A stretch of 64,000 nt of DNA from NCBI RefSeq assembly GCF_013407955.1, contig NZ_JACCBU010000001.1, forward strand, positions 3,720,001 through 3,784,000, written 5' to 3'. The notes beneath the pieces were generated by a model. That model saw only the letters and a program-made list of their open reading frames with translations. It ran no database searches and was not told the DNA's origin. Of the stretch, positions 9,247-18,202 are shown one piece after another. This DNA comes from Microlunatus parietis (GTDB lineage: Bacteria; Actinomycetota; Actinomycetes; Propionibacteriales; Propionibacteriaceae). Position numbers and translations under genes: made by a program. How positions within the stretch are numbered: position 1 is the first letter of the stretch; each line of letters begins with the position of its first letter.

Positions 9247-9260
9247 TTACAACGGTTAAC
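9247..9260 (+). promoter_or_regulatory. Putative LacI operator, box 3 (TTACAACGGTTAAC)
   Basis: A third variant copy, about 60 bases before the arabinofuranosidase start, positioned to block that promoter. All three boxes have the same orientation. Confidence 0.65.
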
Positions 9261-9321
9261 CCTCCCTGTGAGAATGACGTCCCGGTGGCCGCCATCGGGC
9301 CGGCCGGTTCGAGGAGGAACA

Positions 9322-10878
9322 TTGACCGATCACCAGCAGCCAGACGGAGCCACCGGAGCACCGGTACCGGCACGCATCAAGCTCGATCCGGACTTCCGGG
9401 TCGGCCCGCTGAACCGCCGGATCTTCGGCTCCTTCGTCGAGCATCTCGGCCGGTGCGTCTACACCGGGATCTACGAACCGGAGCACCCGACCGCCGACGA
9501 GTACGGGTTCCGCGCCGACGTGGCGGAGTTGGTTCGCGAACTGGGCCCGACGATCATCCGCTACCCGGGCGGCAACTTCGTCTCCAACTACAAGTGGGAG
9601 GACGGCGTCGGCCCGCGCTCGGAACGTCCGGTGCGGCTGGACCTGGCCTGGAAGACGATCGAGACCAATCAGGTCGGCACCGACGAGTTCCTGCAGTGGT
9701 GCCAGCGACTTGATCTTGAACCGATGATGGCGGTCAACCTGGGCACCCGCGGGATCACCGAGGCCAGCGAGCTGCTGCAGTACTGCAACGCCGAGGGTGG
9801 CATCGAGCTCGCCGACCGGCGGGCCAAGAACGGTCATGCGGACCCGTACGACGTGCGGGTCTGGTGTCTCGGCAATGAGATGGACGGCCCGTGGCAGATG
9901 GGCTTCAAGACGCCGGAGGAGTACGCCCGGCTGGCCGAGGAGACCGCGCGCGCGATGAAGCGGTTCGACGAGAAGCTCGAGCTCGTCGCCTGCGGCTCGT
10001 CGAACCGCTCGATGCCGACGTTCGGCAGCTGGGAACGGATCGTGCTGGACCGCTGCATCGACCTGGTCGATCACATCTCGGCTCACGCGTACTACGAGCC
10101 GATCGACGGTGATCACGACTCGTTCCTGGCCAGCGCCGAGGACATGGACCGCTTCATCTCCTCGGTGGTGGCGACCGCCGATCATGTCGCGGCCGCCCGC
10201 AAGTCGGACAAGAAGATCATGATCAGCTTCGACGAGTGGAACGTCTGGTTCCAGAAGCGCTGGGAGGGCGAGCGGAAGCTCGAGATCCGGGAGACCTCGG
10301 CGCTGATCGAGGACGTCTACGACGTCGAGGACGCGGTCGTCATCGGCAGCCTGCTGATCGAGCTGATCCGGCACACCGACCGGGTCGCGATCGCCTGCCA
10401 GGCCCAGCTGGTGAACGTGATCGCCCCCATCCTGACCGCGCCCGGCGGTGTTGCCTGGCGCCAGACGATCTTCCACCCGTTCGCGCTGACGGCGAAGTAC
10501 GCCCACGGCGTGGTACTGCAGCCCGCCGTCAGCGGACCCGGCATCGACACCCAGCGGTACGGCGAGGTCGGCGCGCTGCACGCGACCACGGTCTGGAACG
10601 CCGACGCGGGGGAGTTGGTGATCTTCGCCGCGAACCGGGACCGGGCCCGTGATCTCGACCTCACCGTCGACCTCGGCGCGTTCGCCGATCTCAAGATCAT
10701 CGAGCACCTGCACATCGCCGACGACGAACGTCGCGCCTACAACTCGCCCGAGCAGCCGGACCGCGTGGTCCCGAAGCCGGGCGCCTCCACTCTCAACGAC
10801 GGGCGGCTGACCGGCGTCCTGCCGGCCGCCTCCTGGCACTGCATCCGCATCGCCACCAGCTCACGCTCCGAGGGCTGA
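9322..10878 (+). CDS. abfA: GH51 alpha-L-arabinofuranosidase, intracellular
   Basis: 518 residues, the usual GH51 length. Early motif RRIFGSFVEHLGRCVYTGIY; acid/base Glu at about residue 186 in CLGNEMDG; nucleophile Glu at about 305 in SFDEWNVW. No signal peptide is present, so it acts on arabino-oligosaccharides after uptake. The TTG at 9322 is chosen because GAGGAGG at 9311-9317 precedes it at the right spacing; an upstream ATG frame (9268) has no such site. It is transcribed away from the sugar importer with the TTACAACG boxes between. It removes arabinofuranosyl residues from arabinan or arabinoxylan fragments made by the downstream secreted GH43 enzymes. Confidence 0.95.
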   Translation: MTDHQQPDGATGAPVPARIKLDPDFRVGPLNRRIFGSFVEHLGRCVYTGIYEPEHPTADEYGFRADVAELVRELGPTIIRYPGGNFVSNYKWEDGVGPRSERPVRLDLAWKTIETNQVGTDEFLQWCQRLDLEPMMAVNLGTRGITEASELLQYCNAEGGIELADRRAKNGHADPYDVRVWCLGNEMDGPWQMGFKTPEEYARLAEETARAMKRFDEKLELVACGSSNRSMPTFGSWERIVLDRCIDLVDHISAHAYYEPIDGDHDSFLASAEDMDRFISSVVATADHVAAARKSDKKIMISFDEWNVWFQKRWEGERKLEIRETSALIEDVYDVEDAVVIGSLLIELIRHTDRVAIACQAQLVNVIAPILTAPGGVAWRQTIFHPFALTAKYAHGVVLQPAVSGPGIDTQRYGEVGALHATTVWNADAGELVIFAANRDRARDLDLTVDLGAFADLKIIEHLHIADDERRAYNSPEQPDRVVPKPGASTLNDGRLTGVLPAASWHCIRIATSSRSEG

Positions 10879-10915
10879 CTGACCCAACCCCCTTTGTACG
10901 ACGAGGAGATCAACG

Positions 10916-13144
10916 ATGATCAGACCCCGCCCGATCCGTACCCTCTTGATCATGGTCGCTACGGCGGCCGTGATCGCCGGGCTCGCCCTGGCCGGCCCGG
11001 CCGCGGCCGACCAGGCCAAGCCGGGCCGCTACACGAACGCGATCAGCGACAGCTTCGCCGACACCTTCGCCGACCCGGCGGTGATCTTGGGCAAGGACGG
11101 CTGGTGGTACGCGTACTCCACCGCCGACCCGCTCCGCGCCGGTGATCCGTACGGGGTGATGCACATTGCCCGGACCAAGGACTGGATCACCTGGGACTAC
11201 CAGGGCACCGTCTTCAACGAGTCGAACCGGCCCTCCTGGGCGACGCCGAACTCGTTCCTGTGGGCACCGGACATCCGTTACATCCAAGGCAAGTACGTGC
11301 TCTACTACACGGTGATCGACACCGTGCTGAACCCGGGTGAGGACGAGGCGATCGGTGTCGCCACGGCGCCGACGCCGACGGGACCGTGGACGCCGACCGA
11401 CGCGCCGGTGATCGCGCCGCGGGCGAGTGGCGGCACGTTCCTCGGCACCATCGACCCGGCCGGCTTCACCGACGTCAACGGTGATCAGTACCTCTACTTC
11501 GGCGGCTACCACGGCGGCATCTGGGCCAGCAAGATCAGCGCCGACGGCCTGACCGCGACCGGTGAACTGACCCAGGTCGCGATCGACAACCGGTACGAGG
11601 GCGGCTACGTCGTCCGGCGCGGCGGCTGGTACTACCTGATGGGGTCGTCGGCGAACTGCTGCGCCGGCCCGACCACCGGCTACTCCGTGTTCGCCGGCCG
11701 GTCGAAGAGCCCGCTCGGCCCGTTCGTCGACGCCGACGGGATCTCGCTGCTCGACTCGCACGTCGGCGGCACCACGATGATCACCCAGAACGGCAACCGC
11801 TGGATCGGCTCCGGCCATCACGCGATCGCCACCGACGCCGAGGGCCGGGACTGGATCGTCTACCACGCGATCGACCGCAACGAACCGTGGCTGAGCAACC
11901 CGTTCGGGATCAACCGGCGGCCGATGCTGCTGGACCGGATCGACTGGATCGACGGCTGGCCGCGGACCCGCGCCGGGGCCGGACCGAGCGACGGTCCGCA
12001 GCCGGCACCGGTGACCACGTCCGGGCTCGGGATCGTCGCCGACGACCCGGCCGCCCGCGGCTTCCTCGGGCTGAAGTCCGGGCCCGACGATGATCAAGCC
12101 GGTGCGACCGCGCTGCTGGACGGCGCCGCGAGGACCAAGGCCGACGCGCCGCGGTCCGAGGCCAGGGTGCGGTTCGATTTCCGCACCGACGAGGAGTTCA
12201 CGGTGGTGCTCGGCGGTGGCCGGGACCGGGTCGTGGTCTCCGCCGAGCCGGGCGACGAACTGCGCGTGATCGCCGGCCGGAGCACCGGAACGGCGAAGCT
12301 GACCGAGTCCGACACCTGGCGCACCGTGATCGTCGAGGTCGACGGTGATCAGGTGACCGCATCGATCGGCGAGTCCGATCTCGCCGATCCGGGCGCCGAA
12401 GTCCGGCTCACGGCACGCGGGCTGCGACTGCCGGCGGCGCCGGTGGTCCTGGCCGGCGACGCGGTGATCGACAACCTCACCGTGCGCCCGGTCGCGGACC
12501 AGGCGCGTAAGCTGGTGCCGACGCCGGAGACCGGCGACCTGCTCTGGTCCGACGAGTTCGACGACGACGCCCTGGACGGCTGGACCTGGCTCCGCGAGGA
12601 CCCGGCCGCCAAGATCAACAACGGGACGTTCGACTGGCCGGTGCAGGCCGGCGACCTGGTCGGCACCGGCAATCAGGCCGGCGCGCTGCTGCGCACGGCA
12701 CCGCAGGGATCCTGGATCGCCGAGGCGAAGGTCGAACTTGATCTTGGTGCCAACACGGTGCGCAACTATCAGCAGGCCGGTCTGGTCGTCTATCGCAATG
12801 ACAACGACCTGGCCCGCCTGTGCAGCGTGGCGATCTGGAACACCCGGCAGGTGGAGTACGGCCGCGAGTTGGTCGGCAACGACGCGGGCCGGCTGTCGTA
12901 CGGGGCGGCCATGATCGGCACCCCGGCGAAGACGACCTGGCTCCGGCTCGCGTACCACCAGAACGCGGCCGGTGAGCACCTCTACCGGGCGGCCAGCTCG
13001 CGGGACGGCGAGCACTGGACCTGGGGTGCCACCTGGGCCCTGCCGGCCGGCGAGGCACCGAAGATCGGCCTGGTTGCCCACGGCGGCGCCAGCCCGGCCA
13101 CCGTCGCCTCGTTCGACTACCTGCGGTTCTATGCCGTGGACTGA
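10916..13144 (+). CDS. Secreted GH43 arabinanase/arabinofuranosidase with C-terminal beta-sandwich domain
   Basis: 742 residues. Signal peptide to about residue 31 (GLALAGPAAADQA). The GH43 five-blade propeller motifs follow: FADPAVILGKDGWWYAYST (base Asp), WAPDIRY, and GTIDPAGF. The C-terminal third (about residues 540-742, LLWSDEFDDDALDGWTW to FDYLRFYAVD) is a concanavalin-like domain as in DUF1349/xylosidase C-terminal modules. GAGGAG precedes the ATG. It lies 37 bases after the GH51 gene and only 3 bases before the next GH43, so this is one operon. Substrate within arabinan/arabinoxylan is inferred. Confidence 0.9.
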   Translation: MIRPRPIRTLLIMVATAAVIAGLALAGPAAADQAKPGRYTNAISDSFADTFADPAVILGKDGWWYAYSTADPLRAGDPYGVMHIARTKDWITWDYQGTVFNESNRPSWATPNSFLWAPDIRYIQGKYVLYYTVIDTVLNPGEDEAIGVATAPTPTGPWTPTDAPVIAPRASGGTFLGTIDPAGFTDVNGDQYLYFGGYHGGIWASKISADGLTATGELTQVAIDNRYEGGYVVRRGGWYYLMGSSANCCAGPTTGYSVFAGRSKSPLGPFVDADGISLLDSHVGGTTMITQNGNRWIGSGHHAIATDAEGRDWIVYHAIDRNEPWLSNPFGINRRPMLLDRIDWIDGWPRTRAGAGPSDGPQPAPVTTSGLGIVADDPAARGFLGLKSGPDDDQAGATALLDGAARTKADAPRSEARVRFDFRTDEEFTVVLGGGRDRVVVSAEPGDELRVIAGRSTGTAKLTESDTWRTVIVEVDGDQVTASIGESDLADPGAEVRLTARGLRLPAAPVVLAGDAVIDNLTVRPVADQARKLVPTPETGDLLWSDEFDDDALDGWTWLREDPAAKINNGTFDWPVQAGDLVGTGNQAGALLRTAPQGSWIAEAKVELDLGANTVRNYQQAGLVVYRNDNDLARLCSVAIWNTRQVEYGRELVGNDAGRLSYGAAMIGTPAKTTWLRLAYHQNAAGEHLYRAASSRDGEHWTWGATWALPAGEAPKIGLVAHGGASPATVASFDYLRFYAVD

Positions 13145-13147
13145 CCC

Positions 13148-14191
13148 TTGAAACGTGCGCTGAGCCTGTCGAAGCGTATCCCGGCCATGATCATCGCGGG
13201 AGTGTCGATCATGGCCGGGTGCACGGACACCACCCAACGACCGATCGATCTCGAGGAGTCACCCGTGGGTTTCACCAATCCGGTCTACGCCAGCAACTTC
13301 CCCGACCCGCTGATCCTGACCGGGCCGGACGGGGCGCCGAACGAGGACGGCAAGTACTGGGCGTACGCCACCAACGGCAACGGCGCCAACGTGCAGACCT
13401 TGATCAGCACCGACCTGATCACCTGGGAACAGGGCCCGGACGCACTGCCGAAGCTGCCGGACTGGAGCACGCCGGGCAAGGTGTGGGCGCCGGAGGTGAT
13501 CAGGCACCCGGACGGCCGCTACCTGATGTACTACACGACCAGGGCGCCCGAGCCGGACCATCAATGCATCGGCCTGGCGATCGGCGAGGCGCCCGGCGGA
13601 CCGTTCGTCGATGATCATGACGGCCCGCTGATCTGCGAATCCGATCAAGGTGGCAGCATCGACGCGCACCCGTACGTCGACCGGGACGGGAATCGCTACC
13701 TGTACTGGAAGAACGACGGCAACCACGTCGGCGTGGACAGCTACATCTCGGTGCAGCGGCTGGACGAGAGCGGCACCGAGCTGGTCGGCGAACCCCGGCA
13801 GCTGTTCAAGCAGGACCAGCCGTGGGAGGGACCGCTGGTCGAGGGCCCGTTCCTCTGGGAGCGGGACGGCACCTACTACATGTTCTACTCCGGCAACGGC
13901 TTCACCTCGCCGGACTACGCCGTCGGCATCGCCACCGCCGACAACCCGCTCGGGCCGTTCACCAAGCAACCCGAACCGATCCTGGTCGGCAACGATGTCG
14001 CCGCCGGCCCGGGCCACAACGCCTTGTTCGCCAAGGAGGGCCGGGTCTGGACGGTCTATCACGGCTGGGCCCCGGACGCCGTCGGCGAATCGATCCCGGG
14101 CCGGATGATGTGGCTCAGCGAGGTCACCTTCGGCGACGACGGCACCGTGACCGTCGAACCGCCGCGCACCGACTACCCGATCCGCCCCTGA
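13148..14191 (+). CDS. GH43 lipoprotein
   Basis: 347 residues. The N-terminus MKRALSLSKRIPAMIIAGVS leads to a lipobox-like MAGC at about residue 25. The GH43 core follows: FPDPLILTGPDG, WAPEVIRHPDGRYLMYYTTR, GSIDAHPYVDRDGNRYLYWKNDGN, VEGPFLWERDGTYYMFYSGNGF and GPGHNALF. The proposed start is TTG 13148, three bases after the previous stop, with no clear ribosome site; ATG 13187 would give a shortened signal. The positively charged n-region is coded by a REP-like repeat. It is probably a cell-surface arabinosidase in the same operon as its neighbours. Confidence 0.85.
   Translation: MKRALSLSKRIPAMIIAGVSIMAGCTDTTQRPIDLEESPVGFTNPVYASNFPDPLILTGPDGAPNEDGKYWAYATNGNGANVQTLISTDLITWEQGPDALPKLPDWSTPGKVWAPEVIRHPDGRYLMYYTTRAPEPDHQCIGLAIGEAPGGPFVDDHDGPLICESDQGGSIDAHPYVDRDGNRYLYWKNDGNHVGVDSYISVQRLDESGTELVGEPRQLFKQDQPWEGPLVEGPFLWERDGTYYMFYSGNGFTSPDYAVGIATADNPLGPFTKQPEPILVGNDVAAGPGHNALFAKEGRVWTVYHGWAPDAVGESIPGRMMWLSEVTFGDDGTVTVEPPRTDYPIRP
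13159..13174 (+). repeat. REP-like repeat inside a coding sequence (GCTGAGCCTGTCGAAG)
   Basis: Same family as the intergenic repeat at 4517-4571. Here it encodes ALSLSK in the signal peptide of the GH43 lipoprotein, or lies just upstream if the later ATG is the real start. Confidence 0.7.
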
Positions 14192-14213
14192 CCGACCCAG
14201 CGAGGAGATGATC

Positions 14214-15530
14214 ATGCGCATCCGTACCGCCGCCATTGCCGGTGCCGCACTCTGTCTGGCCGCGACGCTACTGCCGGCCAGTCCCGCCCACGCCGCGGGC
14301 ACCGTCGCCCCGGCTGTCCAGATCAACCGCGACTTCCCGGATCCCGACATCGTCTTCGACGGCACGACCTGGCACGCGTACGCCACCAGTTCGGGAGGGA
14401 TCGGCACGGTTCCGCACGCCACCGCGCCGGAACCGGACGGTCCCTGGACGATCGTCGGCAACGCCCTTGATCACAAACCGGCCTGGGCCCGGGCCAATCA
14501 CGGGTTCTGGGCCCCGGACGTCTCCCAGCGACCCGACGGCAGCTGGCTGCTCTACTTCACCGGCCGGCACACCGCCAGCGGCCGGATGTGCCTCGGCGCC
14601 GCGACCGCCGCGAGCCCGAACGGCCCGTTCATTCCCACCAGCGAGGACACCCCGCTCGTCTGCAACCCCGACGAGGGCGGCGACATCGACCCGTCCAGCT
14701 TCGTCGACAGCGACGGGAAGCGTTACCTGCTGTACAAGAACGACGGCAACGCGGTGCAGAAGCCGGCGATCCTCTGGCTGCAGGAGGTGGACGAGACCGG
14801 CCTCAACTTCATCGGCGAGCGGACCGAACTGCTTCGCAACAGCGCGCCGACCGACCAGGGCGTGATCGAGGCGCCGACGCTGGTCAAGCGGCCCGAGGGG
14901 TACGTCCTCTTCTTCTCCGCCGGCGTCTACACGAAGGGCACCTACCACACCAGCTATGCGCGGTCGGCGACCCTGCGCGGGACCTACACCCGCGCCTACC
15001 GGCCCCTGCTCACCACGGAAAGCGTCGACGGCGCCGTGAACGGACCCGGCGGGCAGGACGTGATCGACAACCGGATCTGGTTCCACGGCCATCTCGCCCA
15101 GGGCGGACGCGGCATGTACACCGCCAAGCTCGGCTGGTTCGGCGGGAACCCGGTGATGCGCGGCTCCCGGGTCCGGTACGAGGCCGAACGCGGCAAGCTC
15201 AACGACTGCGTCGTCCGGCAGACCTCCACCGCCTCCGAGGGCGAGGTCGTCGCCAAGATCGACAACCCGACCTCGTGGGTCGAGTCCACCGTGCACGTGC
15301 CGGTCGGTGGTGACTACACCGTCCACATCAGCTATGCCGCCGGGTACGGGGACGCCAGCCACGCGATGTCGATCAATGGAGGGAAGCCGGTGACTGTGAA
15401 CTATCCGGATCGCGGCTGGGAGAACTGGAGCGAGGTGTCGGTCGACGTGCGCCTGAAGGCGGGAGCCAACACGATTCGGCTGACTCATCTCTCGCGGTGG
15501 GCTGAGATTGATCAGATCGAGGTGGCGTAG
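14214..15530 (+). CDS. Secreted GH43 enzyme with C-terminal CBM6/CBM35-like domain
   Basis: 438 residues. Signal peptide ends near ASPAHAAG. GH43 motifs: INRDFPDPDIVFDGTTWHAYAT, FWAPDVSQRPDGSWLLYFTGRH, DIDPSSFVDSDGKRYLLYKNDGN, VIEAPTLVKRPEGYVLFFSAG and NGPGGQDV. The last ~115 residues (VRYEAERGKLND to EIDQIEVA) have the fold signature of carbohydrate-binding family 6/35 (YEAE, GDYTVHISYA, GANTIRLTH). ATG 14214 is preferred to 14208 because GAGGAG at 14202-14207 then has six-base spacing. It is the last gene of the GH51/GH43 run. Confidence 0.9.
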   Translation: MRIRTAAIAGAALCLAATLLPASPAHAAGTVAPAVQINRDFPDPDIVFDGTTWHAYATSSGGIGTVPHATAPEPDGPWTIVGNALDHKPAWARANHGFWAPDVSQRPDGSWLLYFTGRHTASGRMCLGAATAASPNGPFIPTSEDTPLVCNPDEGGDIDPSSFVDSDGKRYLLYKNDGNAVQKPAILWLQEVDETGLNFIGERTELLRNSAPTDQGVIEAPTLVKRPEGYVLFFSAGVYTKGTYHTSYARSATLRGTYTRAYRPLLTTESVDGAVNGPGGQDVIDNRIWFHGHLAQGGRGMYTAKLGWFGGNPVMRGSRVRYEAERGKLNDCVVRQTSTASEGEVVAKIDNPTSWVESTVHVPVGGDYTVHISYAAGYGDASHAMSINGGKPVTVNYPDRGWENWSEVSVDVRLKAGANTIRLTHLSRWAEIDQIEVA

Positions 15531-15546
15531 GGGGAGGGTTCGTGCC

Positions 15547-15687
15547 GCGGGAATCTTGGGGGTGGGGGTCTGTGCGCGGACAACCAGTCGCGCGCGGTGA
15601 TTCTGTGCCGCTGCCGCCATTCTGTGGGCGCTCGACGGCCAGTCCCATCCACGCCCGCGCACAGACCCCCACCCCCAAGATTCCCGC
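15547..15687. mobile_element. 141-bp palindromic element with perfect 33-bp inverted arms
   Basis: Arms 15547-15579 and 15655-15687 are exact reverse complements over 33 bases. Each contains a GGGGGTGGGGG run (or its complement), and they flank a 75-base centre that itself carries two ATTCTGTG copies. No open frame with coding character spans it. It begins 16 bases after the last GH43 stop. Size and structure fit a MITE-like non-autonomous element or a large REP/BIME; it could also terminate transcription. No target-site duplication is obvious. Confidence 0.65.
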
Positions 15688-15869
15688 TTCCGGCCGCCGA
15701 TCCCCGGGGGGGGGAACGGGCTTGAGCCGAGCGCTGGTGTGGTCGTGACGACTGCTGCAACCGATCGCGTTGCGTGGTGCCGAGGGTGGGCGTTGTCCTG
15801 GCAGGTGGCGCAGTCGGATCGCTGTCGTCAAACCTCCTCAGTTCGACCAGTTCGCCCCGGAATCGGCGT
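15688..15869. other. Intergenic, no gene seen
   Basis: Contains a CCCC followed by a run of nine G at about 15702-15714. Otherwise there is no recognisable element between the palindromic element and the acetyltransferase stop. Confidence 0.4.
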
Positions 15870-16376
15870 CTAGTGCTCCGGGTGTGGAGGAATGACGACA
15901 GTTGCGCTCGGGTCGTCGCCCACGGGGAGGAACATTCGCACGTCGTCGTAGGTGGCGTCTCGATCTCGGAGGCCACCGGGGAACCGTGCCCATTCGGTGA
16001 AGCCGAGGCCGCGATAGGCGTCCTCGGCGTGCGTTCCTCCGCGGACGCCCAGTTCGAGGGTCTGCGATGACCACAGCTCACGTGCGAAGGCGGCACAGCC
16101 CTCGACCAGTTTCCGGGCGACCCCGGTACCTCGGTGATCGGCTCTGATGACGAACCCGCCGATCTCTGCCCGGTGCCGTTCCATCCGGTGCCGGCGGCGG
16201 GTCAGCGTGCAGGTGCCGATCGCGACGTCGTTCTGGTCGGTGGCCACGAGCAGCACACGGTCCGGACCCTGCGGCGGATCCAGCCACCCACGCACGACGT
16301 CGACCGGTGTGCCGGAGAAGCCCACTTGCTGGAGTGCCTCCGCATCGTCAGCCCTGCCCACGCGAATAGCCACCAC
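15870..16376 (-). CDS. GNAT-family N-acetyltransferase
   Basis: 168 residues forming a single GNAT domain. IRVGRADDAEAL opens the fold, VAIGTCTLTRRR is beta-4, and the acetyl-CoA motif A is FVIRADHRGTGVARKLVEGC (RxxGxG/A pattern RGTGVA). DAYRGLGFTEW matches the C-terminal motif B. The acceptor substrate cannot be predicted. Confidence 0.85.
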   Translation of the reverse strand: MVAIRVGRADDAEALQQVGFSGTPVDVVRGWLDPPQGPDRVLLVATDQNDVAIGTCTLTRRRHRMERHRAEIGGFVIRADHRGTGVARKLVEGCAAFARELWSSQTLELGVRGGTHAEDAYRGLGFTEWARFPGGLRDRDATYDDVRMFLPVGDDPSATVVIPPHPEH

Positions 16377-16444
16377 GGCAGGCTAGACGGGCCGCCGGCC
16401 TTCTCGTGCCCCATTTATCGGTGCCTGGCCGGTACCTTGATCGC

Positions 16445-16971
16445 ATGTCGACGCTGATGCTGCCGTTCCGGGCCAGAGGTCGGGATGGGCGGATCGTGAT
16501 CAAGGTTCGGGCGAATGACGATCCGTACGCGACCGGGCATGATCGGGTGGCGAAGAACTTCGATCATGAGGCGTTCAGGGGGTTTCCGGTGCTCACGGCC
16601 GAGGTGGAGTTCGGTGGGGAGGGCCGGCCGGGTGGTTCTCCTGGATCCAGCTGATCCGGCATGTCCGCAACGGGGAGACCATCGATGAGGAGATCGACGG
16701 CCACCCGCTGTACGTGCAGGGCTATCACCCGACGTTCGCCGACGCACCGGCGAATCCTGATCATCTCGACCTCGACTGGCTGGCCGACGCGTTCCTGATC
16801 GACGTCGTCGGCCGCGAGCTCACGCCGGTCGTCGGGTTCAGCTGGGGCTATCGGCGGTTCCTCGACGATCGCACCGAGCTGCTCCCGCTCGAGCCCGCCG
16901 GCGCCGACGCCTGGCCGCGGCTCAAGGGCCGGCTGGAGCGGGACTACGACGGGTGGACGGCTGTCTCGTGA
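16445..16971 (+). pseudogene. Hypothetical protein gene split by a frameshift
   Basis: The first frame (16445-16654, MSTLMLPFRARG to EVEFGGEG) runs into a stop. Around 16621-16634 (GGCCGGCCGGGTGG) a one-base shift restores an open frame reading WFSWIQLIRHV, ETIDEEIDGHPLYVQGYHP, then to WTAVS* at 16971. The two halves together give a coherent protein of about 175 residues rich in Trp and acidic residues. I do not recognise the family. Either a genuine inactivating indel in a GC-rich run or a sequencing error is possible. The 3' end overlaps the convergent DUF418 gene by 28 bases. Confidence 0.6.
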
Positions 16972-18179
16972 GGGCGCCGGTCCGGCGGCCCTGATGTGTT
17001 CGTGATCTTGGTTCGGTAGATCAGCCGGCGGAGCAGCCACTCGGCCGGGCCGCGGCGGTCGGCTCGGTCGAGGGCGACGGCGAGGGCCACGGACAGGAGC
17101 CAGGTGGCCACGGCGACCAGGGCCGCCTGCCACTCGGTGAGCCGACCGCCCATCCCGAGGCCCCAAGCACTCAACAGCGGGGCGAAGATCACCGACTGGA
17201 GCAGGTAGCTGGACAGCGATCGCCGGCCGACGGCGGTCAGCGCTCCGACGACGGGACCGGCCGGCCGGGCCGGGCTGATGCGGGCGGCGATCAGGGCGAA
17301 GCCGGCCGCGTACCCGAGGGCGGCGAACAGGCCGGTGCAGCCGTGCAGCAGCAGCGGCGCCCACGGCGGCAGGCTCAGCACCCCGTGGTGCACCAGGACC
17401 GACGGTGTCGCCCCGGCCCAGCCGATCGCGATGCCGACGACCGTGACCCGGGTCAGGACTCCCCGGTGGGCACCGGGTGATTCGAGGACGCGGTGCCGGG
17501 CGCAGAGGATGGCGATCAACACCGCCAGCGGGACCACCAGGCCCAGCACGCCCTGCCCGACCGTCACCGGCAGCCACAGCTGGAGTCGGGGCAGTACGGA
17601 GTCGAGGTAGGGCGTGATCGCGGCCAGTTGCGGGCCGGTCAACTCCAGCCGGGCGGCCTCGGGCGGCATGATCATTCCGGCGATCAGGGCGGCGATCGCC
17701 AGCAGGACCAGGATTCCGCCGAGCACGACGATCCAGGCGATCAAGGTCCGGTCCCGGCGCCGCAGAAACAGCCCGACCACGATCAGCCCGATCAGGCCGT
17801 AGGCGCCGAGGACGTCGGCATACCAGAGCAGGGCGGCATGAACCGCGCCGAACCCGATCAGCCACAGGTGTCGTCGCTGCAACAGCCGGCGCGCCGCTCG
17901 CTCGTCCTGACCGTGCCGCTGCTGGCGGGTGTACAGCTGCCAGATGCCGTACCCGAAAAGGAATGCGAACAGCGGATAGCTTCGCGCGTCGATCACCGTG
18001 ATCGCGATGCTCTGCCAGATCGCCTCCGGTCCGGAGGCGCCGGCCCGATGGGCGCTGAGTCCGGACGTGGGCGCCCCGTACAGGTGCCAGGACACGTTCG
18101 CCAGGGCGATCAGCAGCAGCATCAGCCCGCGCGCAAGGTCCGGCGCGACGATCCGCCCGGCCGGCGCCGATCCGTTCAT
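16944..18179 (-). CDS. DUF418 (YeiB-like) membrane protein, copy 2
   Basis: 411 residues with about ten membrane segments. Signature VAPDLARGLMLLLIALANVS at the N-terminus; C-terminal DUF418 part VGRRSLSSYLLQSVIFAPLL and GPAEWLLRRLIYRT. ATG 18179 (MNGSAP) has GGTGAG upstream; a GTG four codons earlier is an alternative. Closely similar in motifs to the 3258-4436 gene, so the two are paralogues. Function unknown. Two palindromes just upstream (18203-18241) suggest control by a regulator not encoded next door. Confidence 0.83.
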   Translation of the reverse strand: MNGSAPAGRIVAPDLARGLMLLLIALANVSWHLYGAPTSGLSAHRAGASGPEAIWQSIAITVIDARSYPLFAFLFGYGIWQLYTRQQRHGQDERAARRLLQRRHLWLIGFGAVHAALLWYADVLGAYGLIGLIVVGLFLRRRDRTLIAWIVVLGGILVLLAIAALIAGMIMPPEAARLELTGPQLAAITPYLDSVLPRLQLWLPVTVGQGVLGLVVPLAVLIAILCARHRVLESPGAHRGVLTRVTVVGIAIGWAGATPSVLVHHGVLSLPPWAPLLLHGCTGLFAALGYAAGFALIAARISPARPAGPVVGALTAVGRRSLSSYLLQSVIFAPLLSAWGLGMGGRLTEWQAALVAVATWLLSVALAVALDRADRRGPAEWLLRRLIYRTKITNTSGPPDRRPHETAVHPS

Positions 18180-18202
18180 CCGCTCACCCACCCTCTCGAG
18201 AA

